Assembly: GCF_024256385.1 (NCBI RefSeq)
Contig: NZ_JAMLFW010000004.1
Span: 112,430-176,429 of the forward strand
Length of the DNA: 64,000 nucleotides
Direction of reading: 5' to 3'
Source of the DNA: Anatilimnocola floriformis
GTDB lineage: Bacteria > Planctomycetota > Planctomycetia > Pirellulales > Pirellulaceae
In this document: positions 10,237 to 18,986 of the stretch, one piece after another
Position numbering within the stretch: the stretch's first letter is position 1
Layout: every line of letters begins with the position of its first letter
The notes under the pieces: model-generated
Database searches by the model: none
The model's input: only the letters and a program-made list of their open reading frames with translations
What the model was told of the DNA's origin: nothing
Made by a program: the position numbers and the translations under genes

Positions 10237-11148
10237 TTGAGTAAAATCGCCTTATTGTTTCCCGGGCAGGGTGCACAGGCCGTCGGCATGGGTCGACAAT
10301 TGGCCGAGTCCTTGCCTGCTGCGCGGTCCCTCTTTGACCGCGCCCAAGCCGTCCTGGGCTACGATCTGGCCGAAGTCTGCTTCAACGGCCCCGCCGAAAA
10401 GCTCGACTCCACCGTCTACAGCCAGCCCGCGCTCTTCGTCTGCAGCCTCGCTGCCCTCGAATCGCTAAAAGCGACGAAGCCGGAAGTTGCCGCCGAAGCC
10501 AAAGCTACCGCTGGCTTGAGCTTGGGTGAATACACCGCGCTCGTCTTTGCCGAAGCGATCACGTTTGAGGACGGCTTGAAGCTGGTCGCCGAGCGCGGCA
10601 GCGCCATGCAAGCCGCCGCCGACCTCGTTCCCAGTGGCATGGTCAGCGTCCTCGGCCTTGACCTGGACAAGGTGCAAGCCGTTTGCGACGAAGCTCGCCA
10701 ACCCGGCGAAGTGCTGCAAATCGCCAATCATTTGTGCCCCGGCAACATCGTGATCAGCGGACACACTTCGGCCTGTGAGCGAGTCCCCGCCATCGCCGAA
10801 AAGGCCGGCGCGATGAAGACCATTCGCTTGTCGGTCGCCGGCGCGTTTCACACGCCGCTGATGGCTCCTGCCGTGCAACGCCTGACCTCGGCGCTAGCTC
10901 ATGTGCCGATCAAGCCGCCGCGGATTCCGGTCATCTCGAATGTCGATGCCCTGTCGCACGACGATCCGCACGAAATTCGCCACCTGCTGGTGCAGCAAGT
11001 CGTCTCGCCCGTTCGCTGGGAAGATTCGATGCGCGTTCTGCTCAACATGGGCGTGACTCCCTTCTGGGAAATCGGCCCTGGTCGCGTCCTCCGCGGATTG
11101 CTGAAGCGGATTGATCGCAAAGTCGCCGCCGATGGGATTGAGTGCTAA
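10237..11148 (+). CDS. fabD: Malonyl-CoA:ACP transacylase FabD
   Basis: Transfers malonyl groups from CoA to acyl carrier protein, supplying the extender unit for fatty-acid synthesis in the cytoplasm. About 303 residues, the family length. The N-terminal glycine-rich segment ALLFPGQGAQAVGMG, the nucleophile motif GLSLGEYTAL (active Ser) and the catalytic His in GAFHTPLM are all present, as is GNIVISGH. The preferred start is the TTG at 10237, directly before SKIALLFPGQG. An upstream TTG at 10198 would overlap rpmF and add 13 unlikely residues. fabG follows after a 203-base gap that carries an inverted pair of palindromic repeats. Confidence 0.95.
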   Translation: MSKIALLFPGQGAQAVGMGRQLAESLPAARSLFDRAQAVLGYDLAEVCFNGPAEKLDSTVYSQPALFVCSLAALESLKATKPEVAAEAKATAGLSLGEYTALVFAEAITFEDGLKLVAERGSAMQAAADLVPSGMVSVLGLDLDKVQAVCDEARQPGEVLQIANHLCPGNIVISGHTSACERVPAIAEKAGAMKTIRLSVAGAFHTPLMAPAVQRLTSALAHVPIKPPRIPVISNVDALSHDDPHEIRHLLVQQVVSPVRWEDSMRVLLNMGVTPFWEIGPGRVLRGLLKRIDRKVAADGIEC

Positions 11149-11189
11149 TTGCTGATGAAAACCATGCACTTGCGCAGCAAGTGTGGACT

Positions 11190-11320
11190 CCCTCGCCTCT
11201 GTACTCAGGGGAGAGGGCCGGGGTGAGGGGCTGAGCCGCAGCAAACCTTTCCTTCGCTTGCATATCCACCCGCATTAACCCCTCACCCTAACCCTCTCCC
11301 CGGAGTACCGAGGCGAGGGG
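11190..11320. repeat. Second inverted pair of the same palindromic repeat, between fabD and fabG
   Basis: Copies at 11190-11230 (minus orientation) and 11279-11320 (plus orientation) reproduce the arrangement at 6338-6446. Each has the block CCCTCACCC(T/C)(A/G)(A/G)CCCTCTCCCC followed by a small hairpin. The hairpin arms differ from the first pair (CCCCTG with CAGAGG in the left copy, CCCCGG with CCGAGG in the right), keeping pairing through G-U or compensated positions. The spacer is about 48 bases. The pair could limit read-through or adjust relative fabD and fabG expression. Confidence 0.85.
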
Positions 11321-11351
11321 ACCAAACCAAACAAATCCAAGGACAATTGCC

Positions 11352-12125
11352 ATGGCCGATGCCAATCCTTACGACAGCTTGAAAGTCAATCTCACCGGCC
11401 AAATCGCGGTGGTGACGGGCGCTTCGCAGGGGCTCGGCAAATCGATCGCCATCGCCCTCGGCCAGAGCGGTGCGAAGGTGGCATGCATCGCCCGCAGCGT
11501 TGACAAGCTCGCGGCCACGGTCGCCGACATAACCGCTGCCGGCGGCACGGCCGAAGCGTTTCCTTGCGACGTGCGCGAATCGGCTGCCGTCGATAAGTTG
11601 ATGAACGACATCAACGAGAAGTGGGGCCGAATCGACATTCTCGTGAACAACGCCGGTGTGACCCGCGATACGCTGCTGCCGGTCATGACCGACGAACAGT
11701 GGGACGAAGTCATCGCGACCAACCTCCGCGGGCCGTTCCTCTTTGCTCGCGCTGCGGCTCGTTTGATGATGCGGCAGCGTTACGGCCGGATCATCAACAT
11801 GTCGAGCGTCAGCGGCCTGATGGGGAACGCCGGCCAGACGAATTACAGCGCGTCGAAGGCCGGCCTGATCGGTTTCACCCGCAGCATGAGCCGCGAACTC
11901 GCCAAGCGCAAGGTCACCATCAACGCAGTTTGCCCTGGCTTTATCGAAAGCGAAATGACGAAGGTCCTCGGCGATTCGATTCTTGACGAAGTGAAGAAGC
12001 GAATCCCCGCCGGCCGCGTCGGCAAGCCCGAAGATGTCTCGGCCTGCGTCCTCTTCCTCGCCAGCCCGGCAGCCAGCTATGTGACTGGCGCCGTGCTAAC
12101 CGTCGATGGCGGCATGACGGGCTAG
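11352..12125 (+). CDS. fabG: 3-oxoacyl-ACP reductase FabG
   Basis: NADPH-dependent short-chain dehydrogenase/reductase that reduces 3-oxoacyl-ACP in the fatty-acid elongation cycle. 257 residues. The coenzyme motif TGASQGLGKS lies near residue 20, NNAGVTRDT near 95, the catalytic Ser in MSSVSGLMGN near 150 and the Tyr/Lys pair in YSASKAG near 165. The C-terminus ends in LTVDGGMTG as in true FabG. It is the third enzyme of the fab set here; acpP and fabF are about 48 kb away at the other end of the window. It is convergent with the TPR gene, leaving only 7 bases between stop codons. Confidence 0.95.
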   Translation: MADANPYDSLKVNLTGQIAVVTGASQGLGKSIAIALGQSGAKVACIARSVDKLAATVADITAAGGTAEAFPCDVRESAAVDKLMNDINEKWGRIDILVNNAGVTRDTLLPVMTDEQWDEVIATNLRGPFLFARAAARLMMRQRYGRIINMSSVSGLMGNAGQTNYSASKAGLIGFTRSMSRELAKRKVTINAVCPGFIESEMTKVLGDSILDEVKKRIPAGRVGKPEDVSACVLFLASPAASYVTGAVLTVDGGMTG

Positions 12126-12132
12126 GTTGCCG

Positions 12133-13350
12133 TTAGCGATTTGGCGCCTGCCGTTTTTGATTGGCCGTAATTACGCCCGGTCGAGTTCCCTCTAGGACCT
12201 CGACGACCATGCTCCGAACTTCTTCGTAAGTCGGCAGGGTTGTAAACGTGGCAAAGATTTCGGGTTGGCCGTTTTTCAACTTTGCCAGTACGAACGCCTT
12301 TTCGTTTTCCTTGATCTTTCCCTCGCGGATCAAGTATGCGTTGAAGCCCTCCGAGTACATCAAGGAGAGCGTGTAGTCGACCTGCTCCTTGTCGTTGAGC
12401 ACGTGAAAGTCAAACTTGGTCCCCGCGTCGGGCGCAAGTTCAAACTTTTCTTCGACGGCAAGCTGCTTTGGTCCCTGGAAAAATCGATCGCGGAGAAAGA
12501 CACCCGCCGTGAATTTGCCTGCCCTGCGATATTCACGTAGCCGTTCGATATGCGTGGCCGCCAAAGCAGGCTCCTTGGCCTGCGTGGCTAGAACGACCAA
12601 CCGCTCTTCTAACCCTGCATCGTTCGGCTTGAGCTTCTGCAACTCCAGACACTCGCGATAGGCCGCGTCAAACTTTTGCTGGACGAGGAATCCAGTTATC
12701 AAGAGCTCTCGGCACTTCTCGTCTTGCGGCCGCTCGGCCACCAGTTCACGGACCGTGCGTTCCCATTCCTCGTGCTGGCTAGCGCCGAGGAGCATGACTG
12801 CCAGCAAAGTAGTTGCTTCGTGATTCTTCGGCAGCGACTTAAGTGCCTCGCGGGTTTGCGACAGCGCTTCGGCAGTCTCGTTCTGATTCGCTAAGCACAT
12901 GGCCAGCAAGATCCTGGCTTCGGCGTTCTTAGGATCCAGTTCCAGCGCGCGGCGGAGCGCTTTTATGGCCGCGGGAAACTCCTTGGCGACTCCATGCGAC
13001 TTTCCCTTGAACGCGTACATGGCCGCATTGTTTGGTTCCAGTTGAATGGCTTGTTCCAAATGAACTTCGGCGGTCGCGACTTGGTCGAGATGCACCACTA
13101 GTTGTGCGAGCGCAAAGTGAGCTTGGGCGTCGTTGGGCTGTTGGTGCAGCCGATCTTCGTATGTCTCCACCGCATCGCGAAGTTTTTTGTCGGCTTCGTC
13201 CGTCTTGCCGGCTGCGCGCAGTTCCTTGAATTCCTTGACGATTTGCGCTGCTACAACGCCAGCATCATCCGCAGCTTGTGCGGCTGAACCGATGGCGAAT
13301 CCGCACAGCAGGAAAAGTGCCCAGCACCATTTCGCAAACGTGACATCCAT
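12133..13350 (-). CDS. Exported tetratricopeptide-repeat protein
   Basis: 405 residues. The signal peptide ends around residue 26 (MDVTFAKWCWALFLLCGFAIGSAAQAADDAG). It is followed by several degenerate TPR units, the clearest being AHFALAQLVVHLDQVATAEVHLEQAIQLEPNN, then AMYAFKGKSHGVAKEFPAAIKALRRALELDPKN and ARILLAMCLANQNETAEALSQTREALKSLPKN. The C-terminal 120 residues form a non-repeat domain with mixed beta character (GTKFDFHVLNDKEQVDYTLSLMYSEGFNAYLIREGKIKE) that is not recognised. TPR regions usually mediate protein-protein contacts; the partner is unknown. Divergently transcribed from the DUF1559 gene at 13682. Confidence 0.85.
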   Translation of the reverse strand: MDVTFAKWCWALFLLCGFAIGSAAQAADDAGVVAAQIVKEFKELRAAGKTDEADKKLRDAVETYEDRLHQQPNDAQAHFALAQLVVHLDQVATAEVHLEQAIQLEPNNAAMYAFKGKSHGVAKEFPAAIKALRRALELDPKNAEARILLAMCLANQNETAEALSQTREALKSLPKNHEATTLLAVMLLGASQHEEWERTVRELVAERPQDEKCRELLITGFLVQQKFDAAYRECLELQKLKPNDAGLEERLVVLATQAKEPALAATHIERLREYRRAGKFTAGVFLRDRFFQGPKQLAVEEKFELAPDAGTKFDFHVLNDKEQVDYTLSLMYSEGFNAYLIREGKIKENEKAFVLAKLKNGQPEIFATFTTLPTYEEVRSMVVEVLEGTRPGVITANQKRQAPNR

Positions 13351-13681
13351 GTCTCACCTCAACTACTCGTATTGCTCCATCTGGCAAAACCGCCAGTATC
13401 GTACTCCTATTGGGGTAGGGCCACATAGATGAATTTCCGCAGCGCGGAGTCATCGCGATTGCTTCCTGGCTGATGTTGATGCGTCTGTAGGCAGCCAAAG
13501 ATTTTCCGCATTTCCGTGCGATTCCGAAACTTTGTCGCTCTATTCTGGTTAGGTACGGACGCTTAGAATGGCGCAAAGTTAAAAATCTGCAATTCGCGGG
13601 CGATCGATTTTTCTGGATCGCGCTGCTGCTGCCGGTTAAGATACTGGGCTGGAACAGAAGTCACTTGTGCGGAGGTTTGCG
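13351..13681. other. Divergent promoter region between the TPR gene and a DUF1559 gene
   Basis: The 331 bases between these divergent genes are AT-richer than the surrounding coding sequence and contain no credible reading frame. They should hold both promoters. GGAGG at 13671-13675 is the ribosome binding site of the DUF1559 gene, 6 bases before its ATG at 13682. No operator palindrome stood out. Confidence 0.4.
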
Positions 13682-14680
13682 ATGTTTCTTCCTCTCCGGA
13701 AGCATCGGCGGAGCTCGTTTGGCGGGCTGCGTCAGGCGTTTACGCTAGTCGAATTGCTCGTCGTCATCGCCATCATCGGCGTGCTGGTTGCACTCCTCCT
13801 CCCGGCCGTGCAAGCTGCTCGCGAAGCCGCCCGGCGGATGCGCTGCCAGAACAATATGAAGCAGGTCTCGCTGGCTTGGCACAACTATCACGACTCACTC
13901 CTCTCGCTGCCGTCGGGGTGCATCTCGACCAACGATTTGAACTGGACGGTGTTCGTGCTGCCATACCTCGAGCAGCGCGGCTTGTATGAGAAGTTCGTCT
14001 TCACGGCTGGCGACTACAACACGCCCGCAGCCTCGAAGAATCATCTGGCGATCAACAAAATCGACGCCTATCTGTGTCCGAGTTCGCCAGCCCAAAAGAT
14101 GATGAAGGGCGGCAACAGTTACGACAACTCTGGCGACTACATCACCAATCCTGCTGGTTTCCCGGCGGGCACTTACTCTCCGTGGACGTTCCACTACTAC
14201 GGCAACATGGGGCCGCTTGGCGCAAGCACGACCGGCGTCACCTATGAGAAGAGCGGGATGGACAATGGTTATGACTACGTGAGCTTGGAAGGCGTGTGCT
14301 TGCGCAACGTTAGCTACAAGCTGAAGGACGTGATCGACGGCACGGCCAACACGTTCATGCTCGGCGAGAACTCGAAACACAATGAAAAATACGGTTCCCG
14401 ATTTCGAAGTTGGGTCCGCGGCTGCACCGCGAACGGTGGAACCGATGTTTCGCAGACAGCCGAAATTTGCGGCTGCCGCAACATTAAAGACGGCATCAAC
14501 GTGCCTACGCTCGCGGCCAACACGTTGTTCAACAGCATCACGATGGGGAGCCAGCATCCTGGCGGCACCAATTTTTCGATGTGCGACGGCGCGGTTCGCT
14601 ATGTGACCGAAAGCATCGATCTTGGCGTTTACCGAGCGACTGCCAGCCGCAACAGCGGCGAGCCGAAGACGATCGAATAA
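13682..14680 (+). CDS. DUF1559 protein with type IV pilin-like N-terminus (copy 1)
   Basis: 332 residues from the ATG at 13682. This start is favoured over a GTG at 13667 because GGAGG lies 6 bases upstream of the ATG. After a short basic leader comes the class III/prepilin cleavage and methylation motif (AFTLVELLVVIAIIGVLVALLLPAVQAAREAARR), where cleavage by prepilin peptidase precedes the Phe. The rest is the DUF1559 domain with CQNNMKQVSLAWHNYHD, a Gly/Asn-rich middle and the C-terminal HPGGTNFSMCDGAVRYV. This is a large planctomycete family of surface or pseudopilin-like proteins of unknown task. It is followed after 51 bases by a small lipoprotein gene, a pairing typical of the family. 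Confidence 0.95.
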   Translation: MFLPLRKHRRSSFGGLRQAFTLVELLVVIAIIGVLVALLLPAVQAAREAARRMRCQNNMKQVSLAWHNYHDSLLSLPSGCISTNDLNWTVFVLPYLEQRGLYEKFVFTAGDYNTPAASKNHLAINKIDAYLCPSSPAQKMMKGGNSYDNSGDYITNPAGFPAGTYSPWTFHYYGNMGPLGASTTGVTYEKSGMDNGYDYVSLEGVCLRNVSYKLKDVIDGTANTFMLGENSKHNEKYGSRFRSWVRGCTANGGTDVSQTAEICGCRNIKDGINVPTLAANTLFNSITMGSQHPGGTNFSMCDGAVRYVTESIDLGVYRATASRNSGEPKTIE

Positions 14681-14731
14681 TCCGCTTCCCATCTGTCGCC
14701 AATTTTTTAAATCCTAGGAAGCGAGTCGCGC

Positions 14732-15124
14732 ATGCTCCACCGCTGGTCGGTCGCCGTTTTTGTGTTGGTCGCTTTGATTGCGGCGAGTGGTTGCGAAAAG
14801 AAGGTGCAGCGCTTTCACGTCTGGGGCAAGATCACGTACCAAGGCCAGCCCATTCCAGCCGGCAGCATCACGTTCGACCCCGACCTACAAGCTGGCGCCG
14901 ACGGACCACAGGGATTTGCCATCATCAAGAATGGCGAGTTTGATACTCGCAAAGATGGCGGCATTGCAACGGTCGGTGGCAAGTACATGGCACGAGTGTA
15001 TGCGACCGATGGGGTTGCCGGTCCGGAGATCCCCAACGGCAGGCCTTTGTTTCCCGAGCGCAGCATTCCGCAGGATCTGCCTAAGGCCGATGGCGAACTC
15101 AACATTGATGTGCCGCGGAAGTAG
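14732..15124 (+). CDS. Small lipoprotein with carboxypeptidase-regulatory-like beta domain
   Basis: 130 residues. The N-terminus MLHRWSVAVFVLVALIAASGCEKK is a lipoprotein signal with the lipobox ending at Cys21. The mature part (VWGKITYQGQPIPAGSITFDPD, then GFAIIKNGEFDTRKDGGIATVGGKYMARVYATDG) is the short transthyretin/CarboxypepD-regulatory-like fold seen in many planctomycete lipoproteins next to DUF1559 genes. No enzymatic residues are visible; it is likely a structural or binding partner at the membrane. The spacing of 51 bases to the upstream DUF1559 gene suggests one transcription unit. Confidence 0.88.
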   Translation: MLHRWSVAVFVLVALIAASGCEKKVQRFHVWGKITYQGQPIPAGSITFDPDLQAGADGPQGFAIIKNGEFDTRKDGGIATVGGKYMARVYATDGVAGPEIPNGRPLFPERSIPQDLPKADGELNIDVPRK

Positions 15125-15127
15125 GCA

Positions 15128-16420
15128 CTACTTCTTCTTCAGCTCTTCCCGCAGCGATTTGATTTCTCGCTGTTGGTGATCGATCACGGCCTGGTAGCGC
15201 TCGAGCGATTTGATCAGTAGATCGATCTTTTGTTCGGCAGTTGGCGGCAACGGCTCTTTGTCTTTGTCGGCTGGGAGCGGCACCGCGAGTTCGCGAACAT
15301 GGCCGCGACTCGACTGGGCAAAGTAGTTGCCATCGGCACTGCGACCTACTTCCACGCGCGGCAGGATCAACTGGCCGAGCTGGTTGTGCGGTAGCTGCGG
15401 CAGTTCGACGCCGCCGCCGAGCGTGATCGTCAGTTCGATCTCGCCTGCATCCCGTTCGACGCGATAGCGAATCGTATCGCCCGGCTGTTTGTACATGGTC
15501 GGTAGCACGGCTTGATAGGTTGAACGAATCAGCACGCCGTTGACGGCGACGATGCGATCGCCCACTTTCAGGCCCGCTTTATCGGCTGGCCCGCCCGCCG
15601 TGATCCGTTGCACGAGCACCATTTCTTCGTTGCCGTCGAGCACCATGCCGACCACCGGCCGACGACGCTTGAGCACCACCACGCCGTTGCCGTTGGCAGC
15701 TTCCACGCTGCGAACGAGGCGGCTGATGTGGCTGGCTGGCACCGCATAAGTCCAACCGCGCTGTGCGACCGGTTCGTCAATGGCGAGGATGATGCCAAGC
15801 ACTTCGGCGGCTCGATTGGCAAGCGGCGAACCGCTTGAGGTTTCGACCGTGCGCAGATCGCATTGCAATAGCGGTGGCAATAGTAGGCCAGTCAATGTTC
15901 GTTCGACCGCTCCCACGATGCCGACCGAAACGATGGGCCGATCGACACCCCAAGCCGCGCCGGTCATCACTTGTTCGCCGACATCGGGAGCATCGGCGGC
16001 GAGCTTCAGCGGCGTGAGCTCTTTTCCTTCGCAGCCGAGCAGCGACAAGCCGGAGTATTCATCAACGGCGAGCAACTTCGCATCGCTCTGCACGCCGCCG
16101 GCGAGCGTCAAACGGACGCGATCGTCGCTGGCGACAAGCGTCGCCGTGACCACCTTATTCGGCGACACGCAAAAGCCCGTGCAGACCATCACCGACGCTT
16201 GCGGGGCCGGCTTCGTTTCTTCTTTGCCGCTTAGTTCATCGGCGGCTTTTTCTTCGGCAGCTGGCTTCGCGGCTTCCATTCGGCGAATGCGAACCGTGAC
16301 CACTGACTGCTGCAGTTTCGCGGCGGCCCCTTTCCAATCACCGGTAGCCTGTTGCGCGCACAGCGGCAGCGGTGCGCTGGCGGCGAGCAAGAGAGCGAAG
16401 ATGAGGAAGGTGCGAGTCAT
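15128..16420 (-). CDS. HtrA-like PDZ protein with degenerate protease site (probable pseudoprotease)
   Basis: 430 residues with a signal peptide (cleavage near Ala-Gln-Gln at 22-24). A trypsin-like domain covers about 30-260 and one PDZ domain about 265-340 (ITAGGPADKAGLKVGDRIVAVNGVLI). The C-terminus is a predicted coiled coil (EQKIDLLIKSLERYQAVIDH). In HtrA proteins the catalytic His follows Val-Val-Thr-Ala; here the segment reads KVVTATLVASDD without His. The Asp position in the next block reads DEYSGLSLLGCE instead of a Thr-Asp-Leu-Ala pattern. The Ser loop persists as SSGSPLANRAAEVLG. It lies 15 bases downstream of the membrane protein gene and its ECF sigma factor, so the three probably form one operon. 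Confidence 0.88.
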   Translation of the reverse strand: MTRTFLIFALLLAASAPLPLCAQQATGDWKGAAAKLQQSVVTVRIRRMEAAKPAAEEKAADELSGKEETKPAPQASVMVCTGFCVSPNKVVTATLVASDDRVRLTLAGGVQSDAKLLAVDEYSGLSLLGCEGKELTPLKLAADAPDVGEQVMTGAAWGVDRPIVSVGIVGAVERTLTGLLLPPLLQCDLRTVETSSGSPLANRAAEVLGIILAIDEPVAQRGWTYAVPASHISRLVRSVEAANGNGVVVLKRRRPVVGMVLDGNEEMVLVQRITAGGPADKAGLKVGDRIVAVNGVLIRSTYQAVLPTMYKQPGDTIRYRVERDAGEIELTITLGGGVELPQLPHNQLGQLILPRVEVGRSADGNYFAQSSRGHVRELAVPLPADKDKEPLPPTAEQKIDLLIKSLERYQAVIDHQQREIKSLREELKKK

Positions 16421-16435
16421 AATCGATTGCGAGAA

Positions 16436-16915
16436 CTAAAATGCAATGCGGCCAGCGACAGGGGATTGTTCCTGCCAGAGATCGAGCAAGCCTTCGAGCT
16501 CCGGACCATTCACATCGACCAGGGCGGGGCGAAATGAAACAGGCGTCAGGTCGGCGTCATTCACCGGATTGCTCACAACCGGCACGCTGACGACAGCGTT
16601 CTCGGGCGGGAGGTTCGCTTCTGGTTGGGCTGTTTGTTGGCTGCCACGCGAGAGGACAATCAGCGTCAAACCACATACCAGCAATAAGGCAGCGGCGGCC
16701 GAAACCCCCAGCGGCAACCGTCGGCGCTGCCACCAAGAGCGAGGCTCTGCGGCCAGCGCTTCCATCAGCTTGGTCGGCGCCTGGCAGGCCGGATAAACAC
16801 TGCTCAGCCGCTGCGCGTCGCACTGCAGTTGCTCACTGAGCGCGGCGAAATCATCCGGCAGTTCGCCGTCGAAATTCGGGTCATCGAGCGGGTCATGAAT
16901 CGGATCAAACGACAT
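16436..16915 (-). CDS. Single-pass membrane protein, probable anti-sigma factor
   Basis: 159 residues from the ATG at 16915, which overlaps the end of the sigma factor gene by 11 bases (upstream frame extends to 16930). About 65 hydrophilic N-terminal residues would be cytoplasmic, followed by one membrane helix (about 68-88, PLGVSAAAALLLVCGLTLIVL) and a Pro/Val-rich exported tail of about 70 residues. Position directly after an ECF sigma gene, with overlapping reading frames, is the classical anti-sigma arrangement. The zinc-type His-x3-Cys-x2-Cys signature is not visible, so it would belong to another anti-sigma class. The assignment rests on context and topology. Confidence 0.75.
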   Translation of the reverse strand: MSFDPIHDPLDDPNFDGELPDDFAALSEQLQCDAQRLSSVYPACQAPTKLMEALAAEPRSWWQRRRLPLGVSAAAALLLVCGLTLIVLSRGSQQTAQPEANLPPENAVVSVPVVSNPVNDADLTPVSFRPALVDVNGPELEGLLDLWQEQSPVAGRIAF

Positions 16916-17471
16916 GCGAGAGGTCCTCACCGGGGAAAGCTGGCAGTTGGCTGGCTTCTTCCCCTTCTTGTTCCAGCAATTTGCGGAGAGCGGCCAGACC
17001 GTGGAAAATCCGCGATTTCACGGTTCCCAGTGGGCACTCCAAAATCTCCGCGATCTCTTCGTAGCGCAGCCCTTCGCTGAACCGCAACACCAGCGACTGC
17101 CGCTGGCCATCGGGCAACTGAGCCACGCGGGCCCATAGGCTGTTCTTCCACTCGTGCACTTCGGCCGGCGCGTCGGCTCCGGGCGTGGTCCGCTCTTCGG
17201 CGGGCTCCGAATCCCACAGCACCTGCAGCTTCTTCCGCCGCATGCCAACGCGGCGCCGTTCCCGCCGCTCAAGATTCAGCAGAATGCCGTACAGCCAGGT
17301 ATACAGGCTGCTCCGCCCCTCGAAGGTCGCCCCTTGCCGTGAGAGCACCAGGAAGGTTTCCTGAGCCAGATCGTCGGCGTCCCAGGGATTGCCGCTCAGC
17401 ACGAGGGCGGCCCGGTGAATCCGGTCGAAATGCTGCCGGGCGGTGTCTTGCAGGTCGATCGCCATCGGCAT
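16905..17471 (-). CDS. ECF-type RNA polymerase sigma factor
   Basis: 188 residues. Region 2 is clear (RIHRAALVLSGNPWDADDLAQETFLVLSR, then SSLYTWLYGILLN). A charged linker rich in Glu and Pro follows, then region 4 (LPDGQRQSLVLRFSEGLRYEEIAEILECPLGTVKSRIFHGLAALRKLL) with the helix-turn-helix that recognises the -35 element. Regions 1 and 3 are absent, as in ECF sigma factors. It directs polymerase to a small stress or envelope regulon; the trigger is unknown. It heads a minus-strand operon with a membrane protein and an HtrA-like PDZ protein, reminiscent of the sigma/anti-sigma/protease units (AlgU-MucA-MucD type). A second in-frame ATG at 17465 would shorten it by 2 residues. Confidence 0.93.
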   Translation of the reverse strand: MPMAIDLQDTARQHFDRIHRAALVLSGNPWDADDLAQETFLVLSRQGATFEGRSSLYTWLYGILLNLERRERRRVGMRRKKLQVLWDSEPAEERTTPGADAPAEVHEWKNSLWARVAQLPDGQRQSLVLRFSEGLRYEEIAEILECPLGTVKSRIFHGLAALRKLLEQEGEEASQLPAFPGEDLSHVV

Positions 17472-17864
17472 TGGTCCTTTCCGCCCGGGTTTGGATTACT
17501 GAATGATATACGGAGCTCGAAGCTGCTTCGTGCGACGTCAGTATTGGGTGCCATAGCCTGTCCCCAGAGTTCAAAATCCGTGCGATTCCGCCGGAAATGA
17601 TCCCCAGGAGAGAAAAAGCCCGAAGTGCTTTCCCTTGCTTAGCTTAAAGCATCGAGGCCGGAGAATTCAACAAAAAGCGGCGAGATTTCACTTTCCGCAG
17701 CTGAGCTGATTGGTCGGAAGTCTCGCCAATCACGAGTAACGCCCCCTGAAAGAGTTGGCGAGTGGTGTGTAGCGTGCCGCGCGGCTATTTGGCCAAAGTG
17801 GCAACCTGCTCCGCTCATGGTTACATTGCACTTCTCCGCTACTTCCCACCTCAGGACTCCCGCC
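17472..17864. other. Divergent promoter region between the sigma operon and the M19 dipeptidase gene
   Basis: About 390 bases without a credible gene. The segment carries the upstream regulatory DNA of the ECF sigma operon (minus) and of the dipeptidase (plus). ECF operons are often autoregulated, so a promoter matching the factor's own specificity would be expected just upstream of 17471, but the motif cannot be identified from one example. An in-frame ATG at 17817 would extend the dipeptidase by 16 residues that do not look conserved. Confidence 0.4.
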
Positions 17865-18935
17865 ATGTTTTTGGTCGATGGCCATCTCGATCTGTCGATG
17901 AATGCGCTCGAATGGAACCGAGACCTCACGCTGCCGCTCGCTGATGTGCGGCGGTGGGAACTGGGCAAGAGTGACAAGGTCGATCGAGCTAAGGGCGTGT
18001 GCACGTTTCCTGAGATGCGCCGCGGCCAAATCGGGCTCTGCATTGCGACGCAGATCGCTCGCTACGTTGCCGAGGGAAATTCATTGCCGGGTTGGCACGC
18101 GCCGGAGATTGCTTGGGCCCAGACGCAAGGGCAGCTCGCGTATTACCGCGCGATGGAACGGGCTGGCGAGATGAAGCAGATCGTCGATCGCGCCGGACTG
18201 CTGCAGCATGTCGAACTCTGGCAGAACAACCCGCCTGCCGACGCGCCGATCGGTTATGTCCTCACGCTCGAGGGAGCCGATTCGATCGTTGACCTGTCGT
18301 ATCTCGAAATGGCTTGGGCCAGCGGGCTTCGTTGCATCGGGCCGGCGCACTATGGCCCTGGTCGATACAGTCCCGGCACCGGCGCTGAAGGTGGCCTCAC
18401 CATTGCGGGTCGCGAGCTCGTGAAGGAAATGGGCCGCTATGGTTTTTGTCTCGATGCGACTCACCTGACTGATGATGCTTTTTGGGAAGCCCTTTCGCTA
18501 TGGAGCGGCCCGGTCTGGGCGAGTCACCAGAACTGTCGCGCGCTCGTGCCGCATCAACGGCAGTTTAGCGACGAACAGCTGAAAGAACTCATCCGTCGCG
18601 ATGCCGTGATTGGCGGCGCGTTCGATGCTTGGATGATGGTGCCGAATTGGATCCGTGGCAAAACCACGCCGCAGGAAACCGGCTGCAAGATTGAAACGAT
18701 CGCCCTGCACATCGATCACGTTTGCCAACTCGCCGGCACCGCGCGACATTGTGCCATCGGCAGCGATCTCGACGGCGGTTACGGCACTGAGCAAACGGCC
18801 ATGGACCTCGACTCGATTGCTGATCTGCAACAGATCGCTCCTATTCTGGAAAAGCGCGGCTACAGTCAGCCCGACATCGCCGGTATCATGCATGGCAACT
18901 GGATCAGAAAATTGGCCGATAGTTTGCCGAAGTAG
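17865..18935 (+). CDS. Membrane dipeptidase family protein (peptidase M19)
   Basis: 356 residues. Zinc-dependent dipeptidase family related to renal dipeptidase, acting on dipeptides including D-amino-acid containing ones. The metal ligands are visible: His and Asp in DGHLDLSMNAL at the start, the bridging Glu in LTLEGADSIVDLS near 130, and His residues in LDATHLTDDAFWEAL and ASHQNCRALVPHQRQF, ending with the Asp in IGSDLDGGYG. No signal peptide from this start, so it may be cytoplasmic here. The ATG at 17865 (MFLVDGHLDL) is chosen because it begins directly at the conserved metal motif. Confidence 0.92.
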   Translation: MFLVDGHLDLSMNALEWNRDLTLPLADVRRWELGKSDKVDRAKGVCTFPEMRRGQIGLCIATQIARYVAEGNSLPGWHAPEIAWAQTQGQLAYYRAMERAGEMKQIVDRAGLLQHVELWQNNPPADAPIGYVLTLEGADSIVDLSYLEMAWASGLRCIGPAHYGPGRYSPGTGAEGGLTIAGRELVKEMGRYGFCLDATHLTDDAFWEALSLWSGPVWASHQNCRALVPHQRQFSDEQLKELIRRDAVIGGAFDAWMMVPNWIRGKTTPQETGCKIETIALHIDHVCQLAGTARHCAIGSDLDGGYGTEQTAMDLDSIADLQQIAPILEKRGYSQPDIAGIMHGNWIRKLADSLPK

Positions 18936-18986
18936 TCGGATTGAATCAGGCAGTCAAATCCCCAAACTCTCTGAGGGCTCTCTCTT

